From contig NZ_JAAKZG010000004.1 in assembly GCF_011045115.1 (NCBI RefSeq), forward strand, positions 496,001 to 560,000: a stretch of 64,000 nt of DNA. The letters are read 5' to 3'. Under the pieces are notes generated by a model, which saw only the letters and a program-made list of their open reading frames with translations, was not told where the DNA came from and searched no databases. This DNA comes from Mesorhizobium zhangyense. GTDB lineage: Bacteria; Pseudomonadota; Alphaproteobacteria; Rhizobiales; Rhizobiaceae. The translations under genes and the position numbers were made by a program. Positions 7,468 to 15,748 of this stretch are shown here, piece after piece (position 1 is the first letter of the stretch; every line of letters begins with the position of its first letter).

Positions 7468-8577
7468 CTATTCGGCGGCCGCTGGAATCACGAAATTGTG
7501 GTATTCGTCGCGATAGGGTTTTGCCGTCGGCGGCAGTTCGCGCTTGAGGTAGAAATCCTCGTAGCGCAGCTGCTTCTTGAGGACCGGCCACACTTCCTTG
7601 TAGGCGTGCCAAATCGAAGGGTTTGGCGTCGGAAGGTCGTGCTTGATCATCTCGTGCAGCCTTGGCAGCGCATGATACGGCACCATCGGGAACATGTGGT
7701 GCTCGACATGGTAGTTCATGTTCCAGTAGATGAACCGGCTGATCGGGTTCATATAGACGGTGCGCGTGTTGAGCCGATGGTCAACGACATTGTCGGCCAG
7801 CCCGATGTGCTGCAGCAAGCCGGTCATGACCATGTGCCAGCTACCGTAGATGCGCGGCAGGCCGATCAACATGAGTGGCAGCCAGGAACGCAGGTAGACC
7901 GCCAGCGCCACGGTGGCTATGTAGATGGCAACGTGCCAGCGGGCGGCGACAACGGCCTTGTAGTGCTCCATCTCGGGAATGTAGCTCTTCTCCTCGTCGT
8001 TCAGGCCGACAAAGGCCTGCCGGAACAGGCCGGGCAGCGAGTAGCGGAAGTCCAGCAGGCCCGTGAACATCAGCGCGACCTTCAGGAGATCCGGAGGGCG
8101 CATCACGGCGATCTCCGCGTCCCGGCCGACGATGATCGTGTCGGTATGGTGACGCGCATGGCTCCAGCGCCACTGGGTCGGGTTGCGCATCAGCATGAAG
8201 CTGGCGATCTGATAGACCACGTCGTTCATCCAGCGCGTGCGGAACGCCGTGCCATGGCCGCATTCATGCCAGCGGGAGTCGCTCGACGATCCATAGAGCA
8301 CGCCATAGACGAAGAAGAACGGCACGCACCACCAGGTGCCCCAGAAATAGATGCCTCCGACTGCAGAGGCCAGGATTGCCGCGAACCAGATAACGGTGTC
8401 ACGGATTGCGGGACCGTCGCTGCGCTGCATCAGTTCCTTTATGGCCTTGCGCGGCACATCCGTATGATACCACTCGGCCGAAGCCAGTCCGGTTTCAACG
8501 GCCTTGCGCGAGCTTTCGCCCACGAGGCTGTAGTCTCGAACCGTCTTTGATGTCGCTGCCGTCATCTCATTCTCCAT
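7468..8577 (-). CDS. mocD: Membrane di-iron oxygenase of the fatty acid desaturase family, MocD-like
   Basis: 369 residues with the three histidine boxes of membrane-bound non-haem di-iron enzymes: HECGH at 104-108, HARHH at 140-144 and HVEHH at 290-294. Hydrophobic segments near 60-95, 165-190 and 215-250 would anchor it in the inner membrane with the histidines facing the cytoplasm. Desaturases, hydroxylases and O-demethylases share this layout; MocD is the oxygenase proposed to hydroxylate the methyl ether of rhizopine, releasing formaldehyde and scyllo-inosamine. I placed the start at ATG 8577 (purine-rich GAGGA upstream); ATG 8565 with its own GGAG is nearly as good. Electron partners mocE and mocF follow directly. 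Confidence 0.83.
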   Translation of the reverse strand: MENEMTAATSKTVRDYSLVGESSRKAVETGLASAEWYHTDVPRKAIKELMQRSDGPAIRDTVIWFAAILASAVGGIYFWGTWWCVPFFFVYGVLYGSSSDSRWHECGHGTAFRTRWMNDVVYQIASFMLMRNPTQWRWSHARHHTDTIIVGRDAEIAVMRPPDLLKVALMFTGLLDFRYSLPGLFRQAFVGLNDEEKSYIPEMEHYKAVVAARWHVAIYIATVALAVYLRSWLPLMLIGLPRIYGSWHMVMTGLLQHIGLADNVVDHRLNTRTVYMNPISRFIYWNMNYHVEHHMFPMVPYHALPRLHEMIKHDLPTPNPSIWHAYKEVWPVLKKQLRYEDFYLKRELPPTAKPYRDEYHNFVIPAAAE

Positions 8578-8671
8578 CTCGTCCTCGGTTGTCCTGCGCT
8601 CCTCCTCAACTGCCTGGGGCGTGCGGCACCATGCCGACCGACCTCGGTGTGCGCGTTCAAGCCTCTCCCTG

Positions 8672-9853
8672 TCATGTACGTCGCTCCAGGGGCACGAAAT
8701 TGCCCGAAGGAAGCGGAAAATCGGTGTCGGGCTGACGCACGATCGACGCGATGCGCTTTTCCGCATCGGCGATGTCGCCCGCTCCGCTCAGCACGCGCAG
8801 CGTCGCGTCGTAGGCGCGCTCCTCGCCATGCTCGAGCCAGATCATCTCGCCGCGCTCGCGTGCAGCCAGATCCCCCAGCACGTGGTGGGTCGAAGGCTCG
8901 ATGCCCAATGCGTACTGGCCGGCCTGGAAATTCTCCCACTGGTAGGCGCAGGGCAGCTGGTCCTTGCGCGTCACGACCTCAAGGCCAAGGCCGAGCTTGT
9001 CGTTCACGATCGCGACCGGAACCGTTCCGTCAGCGGCAGCGGCCATCTCGTGCTGCCACACCTGCTCGCGGAAGTTCATCTGCGGCGCAGGTATGGTGCG
9101 ATAGCCGACCTTCTGCACCTCGTAGGCGTCGCCGGCATGCCCTGCCCAGACCACGTCGCGGATTGGCGCGAGATAGCGCGACCCTTTGTCGAGCACGGGA
9201 TAGCTGACATTCACATGGTAGAAGAACATGTGAGGCGTGCGCGAGAACCCGTGGTTCACCACGCGGTCGCAGATGCGGATCTCGTTGCCGCCTACATCCG
9301 CCTCGATGCGGCGGATGAGATGCAGGTCCTCGGCGAAGACGGCAGATTGCTGGACGATGCCCTCTGCCCACAGAACGCAGTCGTCGCCGGTCCACGTCTC
9401 GCCATAGCCGGTAAGCCGCGCCGGGATTCCGCCGATCCGGCCATGCAGCGAATGGCGTACGGTCTTCTTGCCGGGATAATTGTATTCGTCGGCCGGCACT
9501 TCTTCCGGTCCGAGGATGTGGTCGAGACCGCAGGTGGTGAGCAGGCCCGAGAAGGACCGCGCCCAGGCGAAACCGTTCTCGCCTTCATACTCGTGCAGGC
9601 CGGGGTGGCGGAAACCTGCCGGCGAATGCCAGCCGATCGCCTTGCCCTGGAATTCGCAGTCGGCAATGTCGAGCGCGCGATCTAGAAGCGCTGTGAAACG
9701 CAGGCCGGTGCCGGTGCGGAATTCGAGCATGCGGATGCCCCGCTCGACACCGTCTCCGAGAGTCATCAGACGCACACCGGCGAATTGCGAAAGCATGCCG
9801 GAGCGCTCCGCCACCTGCCGCCGCGTCAATGTCTGGCCGTACAGGCTTACCAT
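8672..9853 (-). CDS. DUF4432 family protein (aldose 1-epimerase fold)
   Basis: 393 residues. The RFTALLDRALDIADCEFQGKAIGW segment (about residues 51-74) and the later THHVLGDLAARERGEMIWLEHGEERAYD region mark the DUF4432 family, related to galactose mutarotase-like beta-sandwich enzymes. Members are usually encoded with sugar catabolism genes and are thought to interconvert anomers or bind sugars, but no reaction is firmly established that I know of. The start is ATG 9853, which overlaps the TGA of the upstream ABC ATPase by one base, so translation is coupled. Within this operon it may act on the imported cyclitol or on a sugar moiety attached to it. I infer this only from position. Confidence 0.8.
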   Translation of the reverse strand: MVSLYGQTLTRRQVAERSGMLSQFAGVRLMTLGDGVERGIRMLEFRTGTGLRFTALLDRALDIADCEFQGKAIGWHSPAGFRHPGLHEYEGENGFAWARSFSGLLTTCGLDHILGPEEVPADEYNYPGKKTVRHSLHGRIGGIPARLTGYGETWTGDDCVLWAEGIVQQSAVFAEDLHLIRRIEADVGGNEIRICDRVVNHGFSRTPHMFFYHVNVSYPVLDKGSRYLAPIRDVVWAGHAGDAYEVQKVGYRTIPAPQMNFREQVWQHEMAAAADGTVPVAIVNDKLGLGLEVVTRKDQLPCAYQWENFQAGQYALGIEPSTHHVLGDLAARERGEMIWLEHGEERAYDATLRVLSGAGDIADAEKRIASIVRQPDTDFPLPSGNFVPLERRT

Positions 9854-10635
9854 CAATGCACCTTCGCCTGCTCGGCCAGCGTTGCCGCATCGACCCCCAT
9901 GATCAGCGCTTCGACGCTCAGGAGGTCCGTGTCGCCGACAGTCTGCTCCGCTACGACCTCACCCCGACGCATCACGATGATCCGGTCGGCGACCTGGAAC
10001 ACATGGTGGATGTTGTGGGTGATGAAGAGCACCGTATGGCCTGCCGCGCGCATTTCCTTAACGAAGCGCAGCACGCCATGCGTTTCCTCGACGCCCAGAT
10101 TGTTGGTCGGCTCGTCGAGGATGATCACCTTGGCGGCGAATTGCATGGCGCGTGAGATCGCGATCGACTGGCGCTCGCCGCCCGACAGCGTGTTCACGGC
10201 CGCATCGGCGTCGAGCTTCTTGGAGATGCCGACGCGCTTCAACAGCGTCGACGCCGCCTGCCGCAGCAAGGGGAAGTCGATCGGGGCGAACACGCCGAGA
10301 AAGGGCAGCTTCACCGGCTCGCGGCCGAGGAAGAGATTGCGTGCGATCGACAGGTCGGGCGCCAGCGATGTGTCCTGGTGGATCGTCTCGATGCCCAGTT
10401 CGATCGCATCGCGGGCAGAGCGGATCGTCGCCTTCTCCCCCCGGACATAGATCGCGCCGCCATCGGCGGGATGCACGCCGGAGATCGCTTTGATGAGCGT
10501 CGACTTGCCCGCGCCATTGTCGCCGAGCAGCGCAACGACCTCGCCCTCGCGGAGCGTCATCGACGCGCTTTTTAGCGCCTTCACGCTGCCGAAGGATTTG
10601 CGGATGCCTTCCAGCCGCAGGACTTCCACGCTCAT
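9853..10635 (-). CDS. Sugar-type ABC importer ATP-binding protein (single domain, FrcA/RbsA-related)
   Basis: 260 residues, one nucleotide-binding domain, unlike the double-domain RbsA. Motifs are Walker A GDNGAGKS (38-45), IHQDTSLAPDLSIARNLFLGRE (the Q-loop region typical of CUT2 ATPases), signature LSGGERQSIAISRA, Walker B VIILDEPTNNLG and FITHNIHH. It energises the CUT2 importer formed with the permease overlapping upstream (4-base overlap) and the MocB-like binding protein. Single-domain CUT2 ATPases of this type act as homodimers. The gene is in the middle of the moc-type operon, so the likely cargo is rhizopine or a related cyclitol. Confidence 0.88.
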   Translation of the reverse strand: MSVEVLRLEGIRKSFGSVKALKSASMTLREGEVVALLGDNGAGKSTLIKAISGVHPADGGAIYVRGEKATIRSARDAIELGIETIHQDTSLAPDLSIARNLFLGREPVKLPFLGVFAPIDFPLLRQAASTLLKRVGISKKLDADAAVNTLSGGERQSIAISRAMQFAAKVIILDEPTNNLGVEETHGVLRFVKEMRAAGHTVLFITHNIHHVFQVADRIIVMRRGEVVAEQTVGDTDLLSVEALIMGVDAATLAEQAKVH

Positions 10636-11636
10636 CGCCGTGCTCCCCGCTTGCTGAGCATCGCGTGAAGCACGAGCATGACGAGGATGAGCGCGCCAAC
10701 GAAGATATTGAAGGCAAGGCCGGGCACTCCGATCAACACGATGCCGTTTCGGATCGCGCGCAGCATGAATGCGCCCACTACGGTCCCGAGGATCGTGCCG
10801 TAGCCGCCGGTCAGCGCCGTGCCGCCGACGACCACCATGGCGATGACCTCGAGCTCATATCCCGTCCCTGCCACCGGCGACGCCGCCGAAATGCGAAAGG
10901 CGCTGATCATGCCGGCAAGGCCCGACAAGACGGAAGCGGCGATGAAGAGCCCGATCTTAACAGCGTCGGCAGGCACGCCGCGCGCGATGGCCGCATTGCG
11001 GTTCGAGCCGATCGCGCTGATCCAGTTGCCCAGTTTCGACCAGTTGAGGATGTAGGCGGCGATCAGGGTCAGGCCGATGAACCAGTACAGCGACACGTAA
11101 AGCTTGAACGGCCCGAGCTGGAAGCTACCCGCCAGAAGAGAGACGAAGATGCCAGGTTCGTTCCAGGATTTCAGCGGAAACCCCTGCGTGACGTAGAGCG
11201 CCGTTCCGCGCACGATGAGAAGCATCGAAAGCGTCACCAGGAAGGACGAGATGCCGATCTTGGTGACGATGACGCCGTTGACGGCGCCGATCGCAATGCA
11301 GACGGCGAGGCCAACGAGAAGCGCGAAGCCGATATCGATGCCCGCCTGCTGTGCCAGCAGCATGACGATGACAGGGCCGAGCGCGAACACCGCGCCGACC
11401 GAGAGGTCGAACTCGCCCGCCGTAAGCAGGAGCGTCATGGCGAGCGCCATAATGCCGAGCTCCGGCAGGAACGCCATCATGTTGGAGATGTTGAGCGGCG
11501 ACAGAAAGTTCGGATTGGCGATCGAGAAGCCGGCCAGAACCACCGCCAGGATGATGAGAGACGTCACCTGGGGCGAGGCCGAAAGGCCTTGCCACCAGTT
11601 CCGACGTTCCTCGAGTCTTTCAGTCACTGTCGCCAT
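10632..11636 (-). CDS. CUT2 sugar ABC transporter permease (RbsC family)
   Basis: 334 residues with about eight to ten hydrophobic segments, in the RbsC/XylH/AraH pattern: ALAMTLLLTAGEFDLSVGAVFALG near residues 65-88, the GAVNGVIVTKIGISSFLVTLS segment and the C-terminal GGTALTGGYGTILGTVVGAFML motif. A cytoplasmic N-terminus of about 25 residues precedes the first helix. It forms the inner-membrane channel of the importer with the ATPase overlapping downstream and the binding protein ending 23 bases upstream. CUT2 permeases take up monosaccharides and cyclitols such as inositol, consistent with a MocB-type substrate. Confidence 0.9.
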   Translation of the reverse strand: MATVTERLEERRNWWQGLSASPQVTSLIILAVVLAGFSIANPNFLSPLNISNMMAFLPELGIMALAMTLLLTAGEFDLSVGAVFALGPVIVMLLAQQAGIDIGFALLVGLAVCIAIGAVNGVIVTKIGISSFLVTLSMLLIVRGTALYVTQGFPLKSWNEPGIFVSLLAGSFQLGPFKLYVSLYWFIGLTLIAAYILNWSKLGNWISAIGSNRNAAIARGVPADAVKIGLFIAASVLSGLAGMISAFRISAASPVAGTGYELEVIAMVVVGGTALTGGYGTILGTVVGAFMLRAIRNGIVLIGVPGLAFNIFVGALILVMLVLHAMLSKRGARR

Positions 11637-11658
11637 TATTCAGCCGCCGCTCCCCACG

Positions 11659-12594
11659 TCATTTGCTGTAGAGCTTGAGGATCGGTTCGACGCTGTCCTT
11701 GTCGTACAGGCTGAACGTCTGGATGTCGTAACCGATCGGCTCGCCCGAGGCGGCGAGGTTCAGCAGCGCGACGGGCATGAAGCCCTGTGCGGAAGGGAAC
11801 TGCCAGGCAGCCGCGTTGAAGTAGCCGGCCTTGACGGCCTCCGCTGTCTCCTTCGAGTTGCCCCAGCCCACGACCGGGATCGAGCCCGCCGCCATGCCGG
11901 CATTTTCCATGACCGGCTTTACGGCTGCCGCGACGGAATCGCCCAGCGCGATGATCGCCGGCGGATTGTTGGCGAGCATGTAGTCGCTCATCTTGGCGAT
12001 GATGCCGGCCGGATCGGTGCCCGCGTCCACGACGTCATAGGTGATCTTCAACGGATCGAAGACGCTAGCGATGCCTTCCGTCTCCAGTTGCTGATAGCTG
12101 GCGCCTGGCACTTCGACCGGCAGGAAGACCTTGTCGCCCTCCTTCACCAGCTTGTTGTCGACGAGATACTTCGCCCAGATCACGCCAGCCTGCCGGAGGT
12201 CCGCACCTACATAGGCCTGGCGGCCGGTCGCCGTGTCGTCCGTGTTGAAGAAGACAACCGGGATGCCGGCAGCCTTGGCCACCTTCACTTCCTCATTCCA
12301 GAGGCCCGGCTGCGCGGATGTCGTGCCGATGCCGTCCGGCTTGGCGGCGATGGCCGAGTTGAAGGCCTCCTTCTGCGCGGCCATGTCGCCGCCTGAGAAG
12401 GAAATCTTGCAGTCGACGGCAAGCTGCGTGCACGCCTTCTCGGCTCCTGCATTCCAGTCAAGCCAGAACGCATCGGACGGACCGCCGTGCGAAAGAAGAT
12501 AGAATGTCTTCTTGCCGTCCTGCGCGCCTGCGACGCCCGTGAAGGCGGCGCAGGCGAGGAGTGCAGTGGCTGCGAGTTTCAGAACGAATTTCAT
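11659..12594 (-). CDS. mocB: Periplasmic sugar/cyclitol-binding protein, MocB-like
   Basis: 311 residues with a cleaved signal peptide (hydrophobic residues 5-24, AGA-Q cleavage near residue 24). The remainder is a type I periplasmic binding fold (Peripla_BP_4): YLLSHGGPSDAFWLDWNAGAEKA, then SAIAAKPDGIGTTSAQP and the hinge segment NNPPAIIALGDSVAAAVKPVMENAG. It captures the substrate of the CUT2 permease/ATPase encoded directly downstream. Rhizopine clusters encode a binding protein of this family (MocB) next to mocC and mocA, exactly as here. Binding of rhizopine itself, rather than inositol or pinitol, is inferred from the neighbours. Confidence 0.82.
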   Translation of the reverse strand: MKFVLKLAATALLACAAFTGVAGAQDGKKTFYLLSHGGPSDAFWLDWNAGAEKACTQLAVDCKISFSGGDMAAQKEAFNSAIAAKPDGIGTTSAQPGLWNEEVKVAKAAGIPVVFFNTDDTATGRQAYVGADLRQAGVIWAKYLVDNKLVKEGDKVFLPVEVPGASYQQLETEGIASVFDPLKITYDVVDAGTDPAGIIAKMSDYMLANNPPAIIALGDSVAAAVKPVMENAGMAAGSIPVVGWGNSKETAEAVKAGYFNAAAWQFPSAQGFMPVALLNLAASGEPIGYDIQTFSLYDKDSVEPILKLYSK

Positions 12595-12606
12595 CTTTTC
12601 CTCCCT

Positions 12607-13521
12607 TTACAGACCATTCGACCGGAATTTGCCGTCGAGGAACTTCTTGGCGCGCGGCACGTCGTCCTCGCTCAGATGTTCGATGATGACCGGGATGTTC
12701 GGGTGCTTCTCGGCGAGGCGTTGCAGATAGAGGTCGTAGTTGAGCGAACCGAGGCCGGGGGCTGGCAGTTCGATTTCGCCGACGCCGCGGAAGGTGTGGC
12801 TCTCGAGCGCGTCCGCATCGCCGATGTCGGCATGCTTCTCGGTCTTGTCGTCGCCCGAGCGCTTCACATCCTTGGCGTGAGCGATCTTGATCTTGTCCGT
12901 CAGCGTGTCGAACACCTGATCGAGGATCTGGTCCATGCGATCGATGTTGTGGGTCTCGAAATAGTTGGTCGGGTCCATCAGCAGGCCGAGGCCCGGATGG
13001 TCGACCTGGGCGAACATCTTCACCGTCTCTTCGACCGAGCCGACGACATTGTTCACATAGGTTTCGAGCAGGAACACTGCGCCATGATCATAGGCGGTCT
13101 GCGAGAGGTCGGCGATGACCTTGCGGCATTCCTCAAAACCTTCCTCAGTCTTGTTCTTCTCGTGGTGAACCCAGTCCGACTCGGTGTTGTAGGTGCCGGT
13201 CTCCGAGATGACATAGGGCGTGCCGAAATGGCGCGCGTTGCGGATGATCTCCTTGAGATAGCCAACGCGCTTGTCGCGCTCGGCCTTGTCGGGATGAATG
13301 ATGTTGGTGTAGCCGGAGATGCAGCAGATCGGCAGGTGATGGTCGCGGAACGTGTCGCGCACCTTCCTGGCCTTGTCCTTCGTGATCTGCCCCGCCGACA
13401 GGTCGACATCCTTGAAATGAAGGTCGAGCTGGACGGTGTTGAAATCCAGCTCACGGATCTTCTTGGCTGTCTCTTCGAGGCCGTACGGGAAATATCCTGT
13501 GAAAATACCGGCTTGCATCAT
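12607..13521 (-). CDS. mocC: Sugar phosphate isomerase/epimerase-like TIM barrel, MocC-like
   Basis: 304 residues of the AP-endonuclease-2-like TIM-barrel family that also holds IolE, IolI and MocC. Metal-binding acids and histidines of the barrel are visible in ISETGTYN, LLETYVNNV, GLLMDPTNYF, IAHAKDVKR and GVGEIELPAPG. The enzyme acts in the cytoplasm on cyclitol or ketose intermediates, such as inosose dehydration or keto-inositol isomerisation. MocC is essential for rhizopine catabolism in Sinorhizobium, though its exact step was not resolved as far as I know. It lies between mocA-like (23 bases upstream) and mocB-like (12 bases downstream) genes on the same strand. Confidence 0.83.
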   Translation of the reverse strand: MMQAGIFTGYFPYGLEETAKKIRELDFNTVQLDLHFKDVDLSAGQITKDKARKVRDTFRDHHLPICCISGYTNIIHPDKAERDKRVGYLKEIIRNARHFGTPYVISETGTYNTESDWVHHEKNKTEEGFEECRKVIADLSQTAYDHGAVFLLETYVNNVVGSVEETVKMFAQVDHPGLGLLMDPTNYFETHNIDRMDQILDQVFDTLTDKIKIAHAKDVKRSGDDKTEKHADIGDADALESHTFRGVGEIELPAPGLGSLNYDLYLQRLAEKHPNIPVIIEHLSEDDVPRAKKFLDGKFRSNGL

Positions 13522-13544
13522 GGTGTAATTCCTCCCTTGGAAAT

Positions 13545-14651
13545 TCAGTCGATTGCGATTTCGGAAAGCCGCACAGTGCGGCCTTCAGCGATGGAGCGGT
13601 AACCGGCCTCGATCAGGGCCATGGTCTTCACATTGTCGGCGACGGTGAGCGCGGGCGCCTCGTCCGATTTCAACGCGTGCTGAAGCTGCTCCATCACACC
13701 GATGAAGGCATGCGGGAACCACATCGTCTCCCAGCTCGGCGAAACCCACTCGCCGCCGGTCGTCGTAGCCGATGCATAGCTGAGCGTGGACGCCGTACCC
13801 GTCGGCCAGCCGATCGTTCCCTTGGCGGTGCCGAGCGTGCCTTCGACGCGCCAGGTGATGTGCTGGTCGTCCTTGTAGCCCTCCTGGCGCGGACCCGACC
13901 ACACATCCTCCAGCGACAAAGCGAGCACGCCGGACGGAAAGCGTAGTGTCGAGACGACGATGCCATCCGAATGGTCGAATGTCGTGCGCGGATCCTTGCG
14001 CGTCAGCGTGGTGATCTCGTCGGGATCACCGAACAGGAAGCGCAGCGCATCGAGATGATGCACGCTCATGTTGGAAAGTGTCAGCCGGTCATATTCCTCG
14101 AGGAAACCCTGCCAGTGCGGGATCGCATGCATGTCGATCTGCGCGAAAACGATCTCGCCGAGCGCGCCCTGCTCGATGATCTGCTTGAGCACGCGCATCG
14201 ACTGGTCGTAGCGCATGTTCTGGTTGACGGAGAGGATCTTGCCCGCCGCCTTGGCCTCGTCGCGCAGCTTCCTTGCCTCGTCGAGTGACAGCGCCAGAGG
14301 CTTCTGCGCGAGGATCGCCTTCACATGCGGCTGCTTCAGCGCGTGGCGGATCAACGCCGGCTGCTGATCAGGCGGGAAGGCCAGATCGATGATCTCGACC
14401 TGCGTATCCTCGATCAGTTTCTCAGGCGTGTCATGGACGGTCGGGATGCTCCATCGGTCAGCCACCTTCTGCGCGTTCGCCCTGGTGCGCGAGGCAATGG
14501 CGACGACCGGGAAGTCCGCTTCCTTATAGGCGGCAAGATGGCACTCGGCCATGATCATGCCGGCGCCGATGCACCCGATCCTGAATTCCTTTGCACGGAC
14601 TTTGACGTCCGGCTCGAAGCCACCATTCGCTGAGCCATTGGCATTCGCCAT
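13545..14651 (-). CDS. mocA: Gfo/Idh/MocA family dehydrogenase, MocA-like
   Basis: 368 residues with an N-terminal Rossmann fold (IGCIGAGMIMAECHLAAY) and the EKP-type motif of the family seen here as ILAQKPLALSLDEARKL, followed by the C-terminal substrate domain (HHLDALRFLFGDPDE). These enzymes oxidise sugars and cyclitols with NAD(P); MocA oxidises the inosamine in rhizopine breakdown. I prefer ATG 14651 because GGGGGAGGA lies just before it; ATG 14690 overlaps the upstream stop as ATGA and would add 13 residues, so coupling from there is possible. It is the last of the three moc core genes mocBCA and links the CUT2 system to the CUT1 system upstream. Confidence 0.84.
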   Translation of the reverse strand: MANANGSANGGFEPDVKVRAKEFRIGCIGAGMIMAECHLAAYKEADFPVVAIASRTRANAQKVADRWSIPTVHDTPEKLIEDTQVEIIDLAFPPDQQPALIRHALKQPHVKAILAQKPLALSLDEARKLRDEAKAAGKILSVNQNMRYDQSMRVLKQIIEQGALGEIVFAQIDMHAIPHWQGFLEEYDRLTLSNMSVHHLDALRFLFGDPDEITTLTRKDPRTTFDHSDGIVVSTLRFPSGVLALSLEDVWSGPRQEGYKDDQHITWRVEGTLGTAKGTIGWPTGTASTLSYASATTTGGEWVSPSWETMWFPHAFIGVMEQLQHALKSDEAPALTVADNVKTMALIEAGYRSIAEGRTVRLSEIAID

Positions 14652-14686
14652 TCGATCCTCCCCCTCGATTTTTCCCACGGCCTGGC

Positions 14687-15748
14687 TCATCGCTGAAGCG
14701 CGCTCCCATCGCTTGCGAAACGGTGGACGCGCGCAGCCTCGCAGGACAGCGCGACCATCGCGTCGGGCCGGATGTCGGGCTGGCCACGCACCAAGGCACG
14801 CACCCGCGACGACCCGGCATCGACCGTCACCACCGTATAGCCGCCCAGCGGCTCGACCTCGTAGACCTTCGATGGCGGCGTAGCAGCACCCTCGCTCCAG
14901 GCTGCGACCTTGATGTCTTCGGGGCGCAGGCCCACCTCTGCAATCTCGCCACCTCCGGCAAGGCCGGGCACGGCGATTGCGCCGCCGGCGACGTCGATCG
15001 CACCGGCGCGTGGCTGCGAGGGCAGGATGTTCATCATCGGCGAACCGAGCAGCCGGGCGACATAGACACTCGCCGGGCGGTCATAGATGCCGCGCGGGGT
15101 GTCGATCTGGCGGATCGTGCCGGCTTCCAGAATGGCCATGCGGTCGGCGACCGACATCGCCTCCTCCTGGTCGTGGGTGACGTAGATCAGCGTCTTGCCG
15201 AGCTCGCGCTGGATGCGCTTCAGCTCGACGCGGGTTTCCTCGCGCAGCCGCGCGTCAAGCGCGGAGATCGGATCGTCCATCAGATAGGCGACCGGATCGC
15301 GAACGAGCGCCCGGGCGATTGCCACGCGCTGGCGCTCGCCACCGGAAAGCTGTGCCGGCGGCTTGTGCAGGATGTGGCGGATATGGAGCTTTTCGGACAC
15401 CTGGTCGAGCTTGCGAGTGATCTCAGCCTCGGGAACACGCCGCTCGGCCAGGGGAAAGCGAATGTTTTCGGCCGCGCTCATATGCGGGAAAAGTGCGAGG
15501 TTCTGGAACACCATCGCCACATTGCGCTCGGCCGGCGAAACCCGATTGACCGGGCGCCCGTCGATCAGGATTTCGCCCGCATCCGGCGTCTCCAGCCCGA
15601 GGATCAGGCGCAGGATTGTCGACTTGCCCGACAGCGGCGGACCGAAGAAGCAGAAGAATTCGTTGTCCTCGACCGTAAAACTGGCGTCGGACAATGCGAC
15701 CGTCCCGCCATAACGCTTGGACACGTTGCGAAATGCGATCTCAGCCAT
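14687..15748 (-). CDS. CUT1-type ABC importer ATP-binding protein, catalytic Glu replaced by Asp
   Basis: 353 residues in the MalK/UgpC layout with a C-terminal TOBE/OB regulatory domain. Walker A is GPPLSGKST (36-44), signature LSGGE (134-138), and Walker B ends LMDDP (156-160), so Asp159 stands where the catalytic glutamate normally is. The switch histidine is in YVTHDQEEAMS. ATG 15748 is preceded by GGAGG, and its first 8 bases overlap the end of the other ATPase gene. The two ATPases probably form a heterodimer, as in the rhizobial glycerol importer GlpSTPQUV, which also has two ATPases and two permeases. With this substitution, the site containing this Walker B may hydrolyse ATP slowly. 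Confidence 0.87.
   Translation of the reverse strand: MAEIAFRNVSKRYGGTVALSDASFTVEDNEFFCFFGPPLSGKSTILRLILGLETPDAGEILIDGRPVNRVSPAERNVAMVFQNLALFPHMSAAENIRFPLAERRVPEAEITRKLDQVSEKLHIRHILHKPPAQLSGGERQRVAIARALVRDPVAYLMDDPISALDARLREETRVELKRIQRELGKTLIYVTHDQEEAMSVADRMAILEAGTIRQIDTPRGIYDRPASVYVARLLGSPMMNILPSQPRAGAIDVAGGAIAVPGLAGGGEIAEVGLRPEDIKVAAWSEGAATPPSKVYEVEPLGGYTVVTVDAGSSRVRALVRGQPDIRPDAMVALSCEAARVHRFASDGSALQR

Noticed and set aside
10665-11678. 337-codon open frame antisense to the CUT2 permease
   Set aside because: Composition is dominated by Asp, Glu, Arg and His, as expected for the complement of a membrane-protein gene; no motif.
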